Shown piece by piece: positions 16,072 to 24,627 of a stretch of 36,633 nt of DNA; the first letter of the stretch is position 1; each line of letters begins with the position of its first letter. The notes under the pieces are model-generated. The model was not told the DNA's origin, did not search any database, and was given only the letters and a program-made list of their open reading frames with translations. Source of the stretch: Chitinophagales bacterium (GTDB taxonomy: Bacteria; Bacteroidota; Bacteroidia; Chitinophagales; LD1); contig JAEUVA010000031.1 in assembly GCA_016787045.1 (NCBI GenBank), positions 1-36,633 on the forward strand. Reading direction: 5' to 3'. The position numbers and the translations under genes were made by a program.

Positions 16072-17445
16072 TTATTTTTTACTCATTTCAGCAAAATACT
16101 TAAAGAAATAAGGAATGGTTTCTATGCCTTTGTAGTAGTTAAATAGTCCAAACTTTTCGTTTGGCGAGTGAATGGCATCACTATCCAATCCAAAACCAAA
16201 GAGCACCGATTTGATGCCGAGTACTCTTTCAAACATAGTTACAATAGGAATACTACCACCGGTACGCAGTGGTATAGGTGTTTTGCCAAATGTAGCTTCC
16301 ATAGCTTTGGCTGCCGCGCGGTAAGCTACAGAGTCTGTAGGAGTAACAGCGGCCTCACCACCATGATGCGGAGATACTTTTACGGTAACCGAAGGGGGGG
16401 CAATTTTTTTGAAGTGTTCTTCAAACAACTGCATGATGTCTTCGCTTTTTTGGTTGGGTACTAAACGCATAGAAATTTTAGCATAAGCTTTGGAAGGCAA
16501 CACCGTTTTTGCTCCTTGCCCGGTATAACCACCCCAAATACCGTTCACATCTAAGGTGGGGCGTATAGAAACTCTTTCTAAAGTGCTGTATCCTTTCTCG
16601 CCCAATACATCGTTTATTGCCAAATGCGATTTGTATTCATCTATACTAAAAGGGGCATTGGCCATCATGGCTCGCTCTTCTGCACTCACTTCTTCCACAA
16701 CATCATAAAAACCCAGTATGGTTACTCTGCGGTTTTCATCATGCAGCGATGAAATCATATCGCACAAAATATTTATAGGATTGGCCACCGCGCCACCATA
16801 TACTCCACTGTGTAAGTCGCGGTTTGGGCCGGTTACTTCTACCTCCAGATAGGCCAAGCCGCGTAGGCCGGTAGTAATAGAGGGTACATCATTGGCTATC
16901 ATAGAAGTATCTGAAATTAGAATAGCATCTGCCGATAGTTTATCTGCATATTGGTGAGCAAATGTTTCCAGATTTGCAGAGCCAATTTCCTCTTCGCCTT
17001 CAATCATAAATTTGATGTTGCATGGCAGGTTGCCGGTACGCCACATACTTTCAAATGCTTTTACGTGCATGTACATCTGCCCCTTATCGTCACAGGCGCC
17101 ACGGGCATAGATATTACCATCTTTCACTACCGGTTCAAAGGGTGGTGAGTGCCACAAGTCAATAGGGTCAGCAGGTTGCACATCGTAGTGGCCATACACT
17201 AATACGGTAGGCAATGCTTTATCTACAATTTTTTCACCATACACTACAGGGTACCCTGCCGTAGCAATCACTTCTACATTTTCGGCTCCGGCCTCTACAA
17301 GGCGTTGCTTAACCTCTTCGGCACAGCGCAGAACATCCGTTTTGAAATTTGCATCTGCACTTACCGATGGTATGCGAAGGAGCGATAGTAACTCATCTAA
17401 AAAACGTTGTTGGTGTTGTTGCTGATATTGCGTTACAGTTTGCAT
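16072..17445 (-). CDS. M20 family metallodipeptidase
   Basis: This 457-aa cytoplasmic di-zinc peptidase of the M20 (ArgE/DapE/CNDP-like) family probably hydrolyses dipeptides. Metal-binding signatures are visible: VYGHYDVQPADPIDLWHSPPF (His and following Asp), YARGACDDKGQMYMHVKA (bridging Asp), and MIEGEEEIGSANL (catalytic Glu-Glu). LHSGVYGGAVANP marks the lid/dimerisation domain. RTGGSIPIV and the late His in DAIHSPNEKFGL complete the site. The open frame begins at 17487, but the ATG at 17445 (MQTVTQYQQQHQQRF) gives the usual length. The TPR gene follows after 10 bp. Exact substrate is not inferable. Confidence 0.92.
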   Translation of the reverse strand: MQTVTQYQQQHQQRFLDELLSLLRIPSVSADANFKTDVLRCAEEVKQRLVEAGAENVEVIATAGYPVVYGEKIVDKALPTVLVYGHYDVQPADPIDLWHSPPFEPVVKDGNIYARGACDDKGQMYMHVKAFESMWRTGNLPCNIKFMIEGEEEIGSANLETFAHQYADKLSADAILISDTSMIANDVPSITTGLRGLAYLEVEVTGPNRDLHSGVYGGAVANPINILCDMISSLHDENRRVTILGFYDVVEEVSAEERAMMANAPFSIDEYKSHLAINDVLGEKGYSTLERVSIRPTLDVNGIWGGYTGQGAKTVLPSKAYAKISMRLVPNQKSEDIMQLFEEHFKKIAPPSVTVKVSPHHGGEAAVTPTDSVAYRAAAKAMEATFGKTPIPLRTGGSIPIVTMFERVLGIKSVLFGFGLDSDAIHSPNEKFGLFNYYKGIETIPYFFKYFAEMSKK

Positions 17446-17535
17446 GTTCGTTAAATTGAGCAGCGAATGTAACGCTATCGCAAACACCGCAAAAAAGTGT
17501 TTTTATTGCTGATTAGTATTGAGCAGTTTTTACAC

Positions 17536-18615
17536 ATGCTAAAAAAATTAGACCGCTACATTCTTTTTAAATTTCTTGGCACGTTTGTGTTTATCATGGG
17601 CTTACTGCTGCTCATTACTATAGTGGTAGACTTTAGCGAAAAAGTAGATGATTTAGTTGCTTCTGAGTTAAGCGCATGGCAAGTAGTAACCGGTTTCTAT
17701 TTACACTTTTTACCATTTATTACTTCGCTTATCGGGCCATTTTTTGTGCTGGTGGCCTGTATGTTTTTTACCTCTCAGTTGGCAGCTCGCTCAGAAGTTA
17801 TTGCCATACTAAACAGTGGCACCAGCTTTTACCGGATGCTATATCCCTATTTTTTAGGCGCTACCATTTTAGGAGGTGCATTTTATATCGGCAACCATTA
17901 TTTGGTACCATATTCTAACAGCAAACGGTTAGAGTTTGAAGGGAAGTATATTTACAAATCGCGCGAGGGAATGCGGTTTAATTTTCATCGCACCATTGCA
18001 CCGGGCACCATTATTTACATGGAAAACTACAGCCCCTCACAAGCGCACGGATACAAGTTTTCTATTGATAGGTTTGCGGGAAAGCAGTTGGTTTACAAGC
18101 TAATGGCGGATAAGATTGAGTGGGATGCCAGCAAGAAAAAGTGGCACCTAAGCAACTTATTTATTCGCCAACTAAACAATGGCCGCGATGAAATTGTACA
18201 AGCAGATGCAGCCGATAGTGTGTTTACTTTTACACCAGCAGATTTTCAGTTTGCAAAACACGTAAAAGAGGAAATGAAAACTCCTGAACTGATAGAGTAC
18301 ATTCAGTACATGTATGCCTCCGGTCAGCAGGATATTGAATTTTATGAAGTAGAGCGCTACCGCAGAACATCCTCCGCTTTTAGCATTTACATTCTCACGC
18401 TGATGGGTGTAAGTATTGCCTCTCGCAAAATGCGCGGAGGTTTGGGATGGCACTTGGTGTTGGGCATTGGCCTTAGCGGGCTGTACGAAGTGGTGATGAA
18501 GTTTTCGGTAACTTTTGCCACTAACTCAACATTGCCTCCGGTAATAGCCGTTTGGATACCCAATGTTTTGTTTGCTGCTTTGGCCATTTACTTATTGAAA
18601 AAGGCACCCAAGTAG
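17536..18615 (+). CDS. LptF/LptG family LPS-export permease
   Basis: This 359-aa inner-membrane protein of the YjgP/YjgQ family forms, with LptB, the ABC machine that extracts lipopolysaccharide for transport to the outer membrane. N-terminal helices FLGTFVFIMGLLLLITIVVDF and FLPFITSLIGPFFVLVACMFF precede the conserved SEVIAILNSGTSFYRMLYP coupling segment. A periplasmic beta-jellyroll-like part follows (about 140-270), then three C-terminal helices with RKMRGGLGWHLVLGIGLSGLY. The frame opens at GTG 17497, but ATG 17536 (MLKKLDRYILFKFL) fits the family start. Whether it acts as F or G cannot be decided; it resembles the single LptG-like proteins common in this phylum. Confidence 0.88.
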   Translation: MLKKLDRYILFKFLGTFVFIMGLLLLITIVVDFSEKVDDLVASELSAWQVVTGFYLHFLPFITSLIGPFFVLVACMFFTSQLAARSEVIAILNSGTSFYRMLYPYFLGATILGGAFYIGNHYLVPYSNSKRLEFEGKYIYKSREGMRFNFHRTIAPGTIIYMENYSPSQAHGYKFSIDRFAGKQLVYKLMADKIEWDASKKKWHLSNLFIRQLNNGRDEIVQADAADSVFTFTPADFQFAKHVKEEMKTPELIEYIQYMYASGQQDIEFYEVERYRRTSSAFSIYILTLMGVSIASRKMRGGLGWHLVLGIGLSGLYEVVMKFSVTFATNSTLPPVIAVWIPNVLFAALAIYLLKKAPK

Positions 18616-18715
18616 TAGATTGCTTTGCTCAAGGTGCTTGTAGGCAACCTGTATATTTTTCAACAATCAAAAAGCGGGGTAATTAAATTGGTGATTTAGT
18701 GTTTACTTCGTACCA

Positions 18716-19150
18716 ATGATTTCTCTACAGGACCCTGCTGCACTTTTATCAGGCCAGAAGCTATACTTTTTCTCCGGTACATCTACCGGTAAAGCAGCAG
18801 ATGTAATTGTTTTACATACAGGCACTGCGCTAAACAACGAAGAACAAACTCAACTTCAGCGCATACTCGCGGCATGTAAAATTGCTACAGAAAATGTGGT
18901 TGTGCTGCCTGTAAGTACAGGCAGAGTGGCTTTAGTTACACTTGCGGCTACTTACAACGCCCGAAAAGCAATAATTTTTGGCGATGTGCATGTAGGAAGT
19001 AACATTCAGTTACCGAAGGGGAAAGTGGTGCAGATAGGCGAATGGATGTTGTTGAAAACCGATTCGCTGCAAAAAATGCTCACCGCAAAACCGCAGGAAA
19101 AACAACAGCTATGGGAACAATTGAAAATGCTTTTCAGCATCAGCGGCTGA
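18716..19150 (+). CDS. Conserved-looking 144-aa protein of unknown function
   Basis: I do not recognise this protein. It is soluble, without signal peptide or membrane helix. It shows an alternating beta-alpha pattern (KLYFFSG, ENVVVLPVS, KAIIFGDVHVGSNIQLP, KVVQIGEWMLLKTDSLQKML) and ends in a QLWEQLKMLF helix. That pattern faintly resembles small proteins related to DNA polymerase III psi or the uracil-DNA-glycosylase fold seen in Bacteroidota, but I cannot confirm this. It overlaps rdgB by 40 bp in a different frame, so translation of the two is likely coupled. It follows the LptF/G gene by 100 bp. Confidence 0.7.
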   Translation: MISLQDPAALLSGQKLYFFSGTSTGKAADVIVLHTGTALNNEEQTQLQRILAACKIATENVVVLPVSTGRVALVTLAATYNARKAIIFGDVHVGSNIQLPKGKVVQIGEWMLLKTDSLQKMLTAKPQEKQQLWEQLKMLFSISG

Positions 19151-19722
19151 TATTTGCCACTTCCAACTTGCATAAATTGCACGAAGTGCGCAGCATGGCA
19201 CCGGCAGGTGTGCAAATAGTTGGCTTGGCAGATATTGGTTTTGCAGGTGAAATTCCCGAAACGCAAAATACTATTGAAGGAAACTCATTGCAAAAAGCAG
19301 CGTTTCTCTCCAAACTGTACAACACACCTTGCTTTGCAGAGGATACCGGTTTAATCATAGACGCACTAAATGGAGAGCCGGGTGTTTACTCAGCACGCTA
19401 TGCAGGTGAAAAAGCGAGCTATGCCGACAATACCAACAAGGTTTTGAAAAAAATGGAATCGGAAATCAACCGCACTGCCCGATTCAAAACGGTAATTACA
19501 TACTACCACAACGAAACTTACGTTCAGTTTACAGGAATAACAGAAGGAGAAATTATTAATACCCCACAGGGTAATCAGGGTTTTGGGTACGACCCTATCT
19601 TTATTCCCAGCGGTAGCAGCAAAACTTATGCAGAAATGACTTTGGAAGAAAAAAACCGGTTCAGCCACCGCAAAAAAAGTTTTGACAGCTTTGCCAACTA
19701 TTTAAGCAACAATAGCGTCTAA
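19111..19722 (+). CDS. rdgB: XTP/dITP diphosphatase (RdgB/HAM1)
   Basis: This 203-aa enzyme hydrolyses non-canonical purine nucleotides (XTP, dITP, ITP) to monophosphates, keeping them out of DNA and RNA. Signatures: LIFATSNLHKLHEV (the (S/T)N..K substrate motif), CFAEDTGLIIDALNGEPGVYSARYAG, NQGFGYDPIFIP and a C-terminal SHRKKSF. The longest frame opens at TTG 19042; the ATG at 19111 (MGTIENAFQHQRLIF) is chosen because it sits about 11 residues before the first conserved strand. This leaves a 40-bp overlap with the preceding gene, which is unusual but free of conflict. Confidence 0.93.
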   Translation: MGTIENAFQHQRLIFATSNLHKLHEVRSMAPAGVQIVGLADIGFAGEIPETQNTIEGNSLQKAAFLSKLYNTPCFAEDTGLIIDALNGEPGVYSARYAGEKASYADNTNKVLKKMESEINRTARFKTVITYYHNETYVQFTGITEGEIINTPQGNQGFGYDPIFIPSGSSKTYAEMTLEEKNRFSHRKKSFDSFANYLSNNSV

Positions 19723-19772
19723 GCTATAACTAAACGGAATTTTCTAAATTAGTAACCCTTAAACTGCCAAAC

Positions 19773-20348
19773 ATGAGTTCAATCGTTTTTCAGGGGCACA
19801 GCGAATTGCAAATACGCGAGGGATGTTTGCGGGGTGAGCGTAAGTTTCAGCAATTGCTGTACAATATGTTCTCTCCAAAAATGTTTGCCGTATGTCTGCG
19901 CTACGCACCCGACTATAACACGGCTCAGGACTTACTGCAAGAAGGATTTGTAAAAGTGTTTCGCCACATTGAGAAGTTTCGCGGTGATGGGTCTTTTGAA
20001 GGTTGGGTACGCAGAATTTTTGTGAATACCGCCATAGAGCATTTTAGGAAACAGGTTAACCTATATGCCATACACGATAACGATGTGAAAGGGTTTGAGT
20101 ATTACCATCAGGGCGCCTTAGAAACACTCAAAGAGCAAGACATTATGAACATGATACAAAAGCTCAGCGATGGCTACCGCACCGTTTTTAACTTATACGT
20201 GATTGAAGGATACAGCCATAAAGACATTGGAGAAATGCTCGGCATTAGTGAAGGAACTTCAAAATCGCAGTTAGCCAGAGCGCGGTATCTGTTGCAGAAG
20301 ATGATTACCAGTTACGAACAAAAAGATAACAGCGCAGTAAAAGCATAA
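19773..20348 (+). CDS. ECF-type RNA polymerase sigma factor
   Basis: This 191-aa sigma-70 family protein has only regions 2 and 4. Region 2 (about 25-100) includes MFAVCLRYAPDYNTAQDLLQEGFVKVFRHIEKFRGDGSFEGWVRRIFVNTAIEHFRK. Region 4 (about 125-185) includes LSDGYRTVFNLYVIEGYSHKDIGEMLGISEGTSKSQLARAR with its helix-turn-helix. It has the look of the Bacteroidota ECF group whose partner is a downstream single-pass membrane protein, and such a gene begins 44 bp after its stop. The signal it responds to is not evident. Confidence 0.92.
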   Translation: MSSIVFQGHSELQIREGCLRGERKFQQLLYNMFSPKMFAVCLRYAPDYNTAQDLLQEGFVKVFRHIEKFRGDGSFEGWVRRIFVNTAIEHFRKQVNLYAIHDNDVKGFEYYHQGALETLKEQDIMNMIQKLSDGYRTVFNLYVIEGYSHKDIGEMLGISEGTSKSQLARARYLLQKMITSYEQKDNSAVKA

Positions 20349-20392
20349 ATTAACAGAATCTACTTTAAAAGCATTGAATAAATAGTATATAC

Positions 20393-21115
20393 ATGGAAGA
20401 GAAAATCACAAAAGAATTTGACCGTAGCATAGAGCGAATGATGAACGAGAATGCGGTAGCCCCACCATTTGGTATGTGGAATCGCATTTCGGCAGACTTA
20501 GATGCCATAGCACCTGCAGCACCTGTTGCTGCTCCGCTCATCCCTCGCGGGGTATTGTATGGATTTATTGCCGGAGCTTCATTGGCCGGTACGCTTATCA
20601 CCGGTTTGTTGCTCTTTAATCAATCCGGTGCTAATAAAGAAGTAGCACTGCTCAATACTCCGGCACCTGCGGTAGTGTCTCCGGAAAACAAAGTTTCGCT
20701 TGCTGCAATTGAAAAGGGCGAAGAAATTGCGAAAGCGGTTTACCCCACTATTGTTGCAAACAATCCGGTAGAAGTTAAAGCCACTGTACCGGTGGTAGAA
20801 GTGTTGGCAACAACAATCGTAAATGATCAAAAGCCACAAACCGACAATGAATCAAATTTGGATAATGGCAATAGTGGTGAAACTGTTGAGGCCATCAACA
20901 TCAGCAGCGAGCAGACATTGCTTGAAATGAGAGCTAAGCAATTAGAGGCATCTGTAATACCCGCCTCTACAAATGCCATTGATGATGAAGATGATGAAGA
21001 CAAAAAATCAAAGTCGTCTGTTACTTCTTACAGCGAAAAGAAAATTAAATACAAAAAGCGCAAATCTTCTCGCTTTTCTTACGGGCATATCAACCGGGTT
21101 AAAAGGAAGTTTTAA
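20393..21115 (+). CDS. Single-pass membrane protein, probable anti-sigma partner of the ECF factor
   Basis: This 240-aa protein has a short N-terminal cytoplasmic part (about 1-50) containing PPFGMWNRISADLD, similar to the P..vW..I...L motif in cytoplasmic domains of Bacteroidota anti-sigma-like proteins. One membrane helix follows (about 53-75, VLYGFIAGASLAGTLITGLLLF), then a low-complexity outer part rich in Val, Glu, Asn and Thr. It ends in an acidic patch (DDEDDEDKK) and a strongly basic tail (KKIKYKKRKSSRFSYG). Its position directly after the sigma gene supports an anti-sigma role; this is inference. An intrinsic terminator follows at once. Confidence 0.7.
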   Translation: MEEKITKEFDRSIERMMNENAVAPPFGMWNRISADLDAIAPAAPVAAPLIPRGVLYGFIAGASLAGTLITGLLLFNQSGANKEVALLNTPAPAVVSPENKVSLAAIEKGEEIAKAVYPTIVANNPVEVKATVPVVEVLATTIVNDQKPQTDNESNLDNGNSGETVEAINISSEQTLLEMRAKQLEASVIPASTNAIDDEDDEDKKSKSSVTSYSEKKIKYKKRKSSRFSYGHINRVKRKF

Positions 21116-21118
21116 ATC

Positions 21119-21151
21119 AAAAATGCCGCTCTACAGAGCGGCATTTTTTTT
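21119..21151 (+). terminator. Intrinsic terminator after the ECF sigma operon
   Basis: AAATGCCGCTC (21121-21131) pairs with GAGCGGCATTT across a TACA tetraloop (21132-21135) and runs into eight Ts. It starts within a few bases of the stop at 21115 and separates the sigma/anti-sigma pair from the permease gene. Confidence 0.88.
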
Positions 21152-21182
21152 GCCGCTATCCAATTCTTAAAGTGTTTAGACT

Positions 21183-22469
21183 TTGATTAGGTTTGTTGCG
21201 CAATTGAAAACATTTCTCCATATCTTTTTTCAGAGTTTGCGGCTTTCGTTAGAAGAGCTTCGCTCCGCCAAGCTGCGTGCATTTCTCTCCTTGCTGGGTA
21301 TTACTATCGGTATCTTGTGTATCATTTCTGTACGCACAGCTGTCAATTCGTTAGAAATGAACATACAACGCAGCTTTGATGCACTGGGCTTAGAAGTGAT
21401 ATACATACAAAAATGGCCATTGCTTTGGACCGAAGATTACCCCTGGTGGAAATATGTCAACCGCCCTACGGTTAACAAACGCGAGTTAGAGTTACTTCAA
21501 CCCCGCCTAACCCGTGCAGAGGCATCGTGTTTGATGGTTTTTTCGTATGGTGCAAAATTTATCTATCAAGATAGATTAGTAGAAGGGGTAACAGTGTCAG
21601 GCGTTTCGTACGATTACAACAGGGTAAAAGAATTGGAGTTTACTTCGGGCAGGTATTTTACCTCTGCCGAATCTAATAATGCACATGCTGTAGCTATACT
21701 TGGCGCAAACGTGGCCACTACACTTTTTGAAGGCCGAAGTGCTGTAGAAGGACAAGAGATTAAAGTAAACGGAGTGAAACTAAAAGTGATAGGTGTTTTG
21801 AAAAAAGAAGGAGACGACTTGTTTGGTTTTACTGCCGATAATAATGTGATAGTGCCATACAACTTTATGACCATGTTTGTAAATGTAAATGAGCAAGACC
21901 CTTTAATTGCCGTAACTCCGGCAAAGGGAGTGAGCATGGAAGAACTGAAGTATGAAATTAGAGGTGCCATGCGTGGCATACGCAAAATACAACCGGGCGT
22001 AGAAGATAATTTTGCAGTCAATCAGATTACGGTAGTTACTGAAGGCATAAAGTCGTTGTTTTCGTTTGTAGATGTGGCGGGGGTGCTGATAGGGTTGCTT
22101 TCTATTGTAGTAGGTGCTTTTGGTATAGCCAACATTATGTTTGTAGCTGTAAAAGAGCGGACGCACATCATTGGTATTAAGAAGGCCATAGGCGCTCAAA
22201 AAATGTACATCTTGTTGGAGTTTCTTTTAGAGTCGGTGGTGCTGTGCCTGATAGGTGGCATAGCTGGGTTGCTTTTGGTAGTGGGCATGTTTCAACTGCT
22301 GCAATATTTTGTGACCCATGTGTGGGAGAGCGACTTTGTGTTTTACATTACATTTTTCAACGTCTTTTTAGGTATTTCTATTTCGGTTGTAGTAGGAATA
22401 CTGGCCGGTTTTATACCGGCTTGGTTTGCCGCAAACATGAAGCCCGTAGATGCGATGCGCAGCAACTGA
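21183..22469 (+). CDS. MacB/FtsX-type ABC transporter permease
   Basis: This 428-aa inner-membrane protein begins with a first helix about residues 31-50 (LRAFLSLLGITIGILCIISV). A large periplasmic MacB_PCD-like domain follows (about 55-275, with FTSGRYFTSAE, VAILGANVATTLF and VNGVKLKVIGVL). Three C-terminal helices follow (about 285-425), with the conserved GIANIMFVAVKERTHIIGIKKAIGA coupling segment and the closing GFIPAWFAANMKPVDAMR. In the family such permeases pair with an ATPase and use mechanotransmission to move lipoproteins, peptides or toxins. No ATPase gene is adjacent. An in-frame stop at 21177-21179 and no early ATG mean it starts at TTG 21183 or TTG 21204. Confidence 0.88.
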   Translation: MIRFVAQLKTFLHIFFQSLRLSLEELRSAKLRAFLSLLGITIGILCIISVRTAVNSLEMNIQRSFDALGLEVIYIQKWPLLWTEDYPWWKYVNRPTVNKRELELLQPRLTRAEASCLMVFSYGAKFIYQDRLVEGVTVSGVSYDYNRVKELEFTSGRYFTSAESNNAHAVAILGANVATTLFEGRSAVEGQEIKVNGVKLKVIGVLKKEGDDLFGFTADNNVIVPYNFMTMFVNVNEQDPLIAVTPAKGVSMEELKYEIRGAMRGIRKIQPGVEDNFAVNQITVVTEGIKSLFSFVDVAGVLIGLLSIVVGAFGIANIMFVAVKERTHIIGIKKAIGAQKMYILLEFLLESVVLCLIGGIAGLLLVVGMFQLLQYFVTHVWESDFVFYITFFNVFLGISISVVVGILAGFIPAWFAANMKPVDAMRSN

Positions 22470-22527
22470 TTTTTTTGCAACTAATTGAGTTGGGTTTCGT
22501 ATAGTGCATACGGAACCACACTACAAA

Positions 22528-23259
22528 ATGAAGGAACTTTTTTGCCTATTGCTATGCTTGCAATTTGCCTTTGCTGCTCATGCGCAGCAAGGCACCAGAC
22601 AGTTTATGGTGCAGGTGAATGAAAATACCGTAATCAAAGATTCGCTCAACCACCGCATTAGTTATCCGCTTGCACAAAAACTGTTGGCCTCAGGCAGTTA
22701 TACTTTAGACCCTATTCGCGATGCTAACGGTAAGTCAACCGGGGAGTACCGCATTAGGCAGGTAAAACCAACGGATGCCGGTAATCGTGAATTGATAGTT
22801 CGCTCACCGGGCGCAGAGGAATTGCCCAAGCCAAAGATAGGTGAGCAAATACCCGATTTTGAATGTATAGACATCAACGGTAAAAAGATTTCTTCGGCTG
22901 ATTTGAAGGGAAAAATTGTAGTCATCAATTTTTGGTTTTCTGTATGCAAACCATGTTTGTATGAGTTACCTTACATCAACCAAATGGCATTAGATTTTGC
23001 GCTGCGCGATGATGTTGTATTTCTGGCACCCAACTGGGAGAAACCCGAACCCATCAAAAAACTGATGGAAATGCAACCCATGATTTATACGCCAATTCCT
23101 GAGGCCAACGCAATGATAAGCGCATTCAAGGTGCGTGCATTTCCAACACATATCATAGCCGATAGAAACGGAAAAATAACTGCCTCGTACGCAGGCGGTA
23201 TGCCGGGCATAGAAGAGCTACTGCGCAAGGATATTAAAGCGTTGCTTGAGCAACAGTAG
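22528..23259 (+). CDS. Secreted thioredoxin-fold (TlpA/redoxin-like) protein
   Basis: This 243-aa protein has a signal peptide (MKELFCLLLCLQFAFAAHA, then QQGTR). Residues about 20-100 are an uncharacterised N-terminal region. The TlpA/ResA-like thioredoxin domain (about 105-240) contains IPDFECIDINGKKISSADLKGKIVVINFWFSVCKPCLYELP, i.e. a CKPC active site. In the family such periplasmic proteins reduce or exchange disulfides, often for cytochrome c maturation or stress responses. The frame opens at GTG 22504, but ATG 22528 gives the signal peptide. Its 3' end overlaps the convergent M23 peptidase gene by 26 bp. Confidence 0.88.
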   Translation: MKELFCLLLCLQFAFAAHAQQGTRQFMVQVNENTVIKDSLNHRISYPLAQKLLASGSYTLDPIRDANGKSTGEYRIRQVKPTDAGNRELIVRSPGAEELPKPKIGEQIPDFECIDINGKKISSADLKGKIVVINFWFSVCKPCLYELPYINQMALDFALRDDVVFLAPNWEKPEPIKKLMEMQPMIYTPIPEANAMISAFKVRAFPTHIIADRNGKITASYAGGMPGIEELLRKDIKALLEQQ

Positions 23260-24538
23260 TGCTGTTTGGTGTGGCATCCCAATTTGTTTCGTTCAGCATT
23301 GTTTTATATGGCGCCACCTGTTTCAAAAAAGCAGTTTTGTAGTTAGCCGGTAACGGATCGCTGTAAGATAACTTTTGTTTTAGCGGGTCTACCTGCTGCC
23401 CGTCTTTCCAAAACCGGTAGCACACATGTGGCCCGGTAGCTAATCCGGTGCTGCCTACATACCCTATCACATCGCCTTGCTTTACGCGCGCACCTTTGCG
23501 GATGCCTGTACCTATTTTGCTCATGTGCAGGTATTGAGTTTTGTATTGGCCATTGTGCTTAATCTTTACATAGTTGCCGTTGTTAGATTTGTATTGTGCT
23601 TCTTCTACCACACCATCGGCAGTGGCTAAAATGGGTGTGCCGTGCGGTGCGGCATAATCTGTACCCAGGTGCGCTTTCCATTTATTGGTAACCGGATGAA
23701 ACCTACGCATAGAAAATTTTGAAGATATGCGCGAAAACTTCACCGGGCTTTTCAAAAACTGCTTGCGCATGCTGTTGCCGTTCTCATCATAGTATTCACC
23801 CACATGGGCGGGGTCTTTTTCAAAGTAGTAAGCATGGTGTTCTTTACCACCGTGGCTAAACACAATACCTTTTACTTCGCCAATTCCTATGCTTTCGTTT
23901 TCAGCAAAGTCTTCATCGTATATCACCTTAAACTTGTCCCCTTTTTGCAGCTTGTAAAAGTCAATTGTCCAGGCAAAAATTTCAGCCATTTTAATGGCCA
24001 GCACCGGGCTAATGTTGTTTTGTTCAAGGGTTTCGTACAAACTGGATTGAATAATGCCCGCAGCAGTTTGTGTTTTGCGCTCCACAGCATACTTGCCTCT
24101 GTAAATGTATAGCGAATCATCTAAGTTAAATACTACATAGCTTACTTTGCTCTCTTCATAAATTAGTTTTTTGGCAACCAGTTGGCTATCGGTTTTTTCG
24201 CAGAGTACGGTGCAGGTTTGCCCGGCTTTTATTTTTGTAAAACTGAATATGCCTTTGGCTGTAGCCGCTATAGAGTGTATGGTGCCGGTGGCTACATTAT
24301 ACTTAGATAAGATGTCGCTGAATAACTCTCCACTCTTTACCACATGGTTCATCACTTCAAAATCATTGAGCGTCATTCCATACTTTACTATCGGCTCGGG
24401 CTGCACGGTGTCAGCATTAGCTTTTGAGTGCATATCATCACATTCGTGTATAAAAGAATGATGGCCTCTAAAAAGGTAGGTGGCAATGGCAATTACAAAC
24501 AGCGCAATTGCAGCGAGTAGATATTTGTAGCGAGTCAT
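23234..24538 (-). CDS. M23 family peptidoglycan metalloendopeptidase (LytM-like)
   Basis: This 434-aa envelope protein has an N-terminal membrane anchor (about 4-23, YKYLLAAIALFVIAIATYLF), an OapA/LysM-like middle region and a C-terminal LytM domain (about 265-385) that would cut peptide cross-links in peptidoglycan. Zinc-site residues: His290 and Asp294 in AHLGTDYA, catalytic His338 in QYLHMS, His371 in TGPHVCYRF. The usual HxH here is HVC: the position that normally supplies the third zinc ligand is Cys373. Cys can bind zinc, and I recall the same HVCYRF wording in related Bacteroidota proteins, so activity is plausible. The frame opens at 24628, but ATG 24538 (MTRYKYLLAA) places the anchor at the N-terminus. 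Confidence 0.9.
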   Translation of the reverse strand: MTRYKYLLAAIALFVIAIATYLFRGHHSFIHECDDMHSKANADTVQPEPIVKYGMTLNDFEVMNHVVKSGELFSDILSKYNVATGTIHSIAATAKGIFSFTKIKAGQTCTVLCEKTDSQLVAKKLIYEESKVSYVVFNLDDSLYIYRGKYAVERKTQTAAGIIQSSLYETLEQNNISPVLAIKMAEIFAWTIDFYKLQKGDKFKVIYDEDFAENESIGIGEVKGIVFSHGGKEHHAYYFEKDPAHVGEYYDENGNSMRKQFLKSPVKFSRISSKFSMRRFHPVTNKWKAHLGTDYAAPHGTPILATADGVVEEAQYKSNNGNYVKIKHNGQYKTQYLHMSKIGTGIRKGARVKQGDVIGYVGSTGLATGPHVCYRFWKDGQQVDPLKQKLSYSDPLPANYKTAFLKQVAPYKTMLNETNWDATPNSTTVAQATL

Positions 24539-24627
24539 GCCATAAACATATATTACCGCAAGGAGAGAAGCCCGATTGTTTGTTTTTAAATTGCCACAAG
24601 CATGGTATGCTTGTATAGAATACTGCA

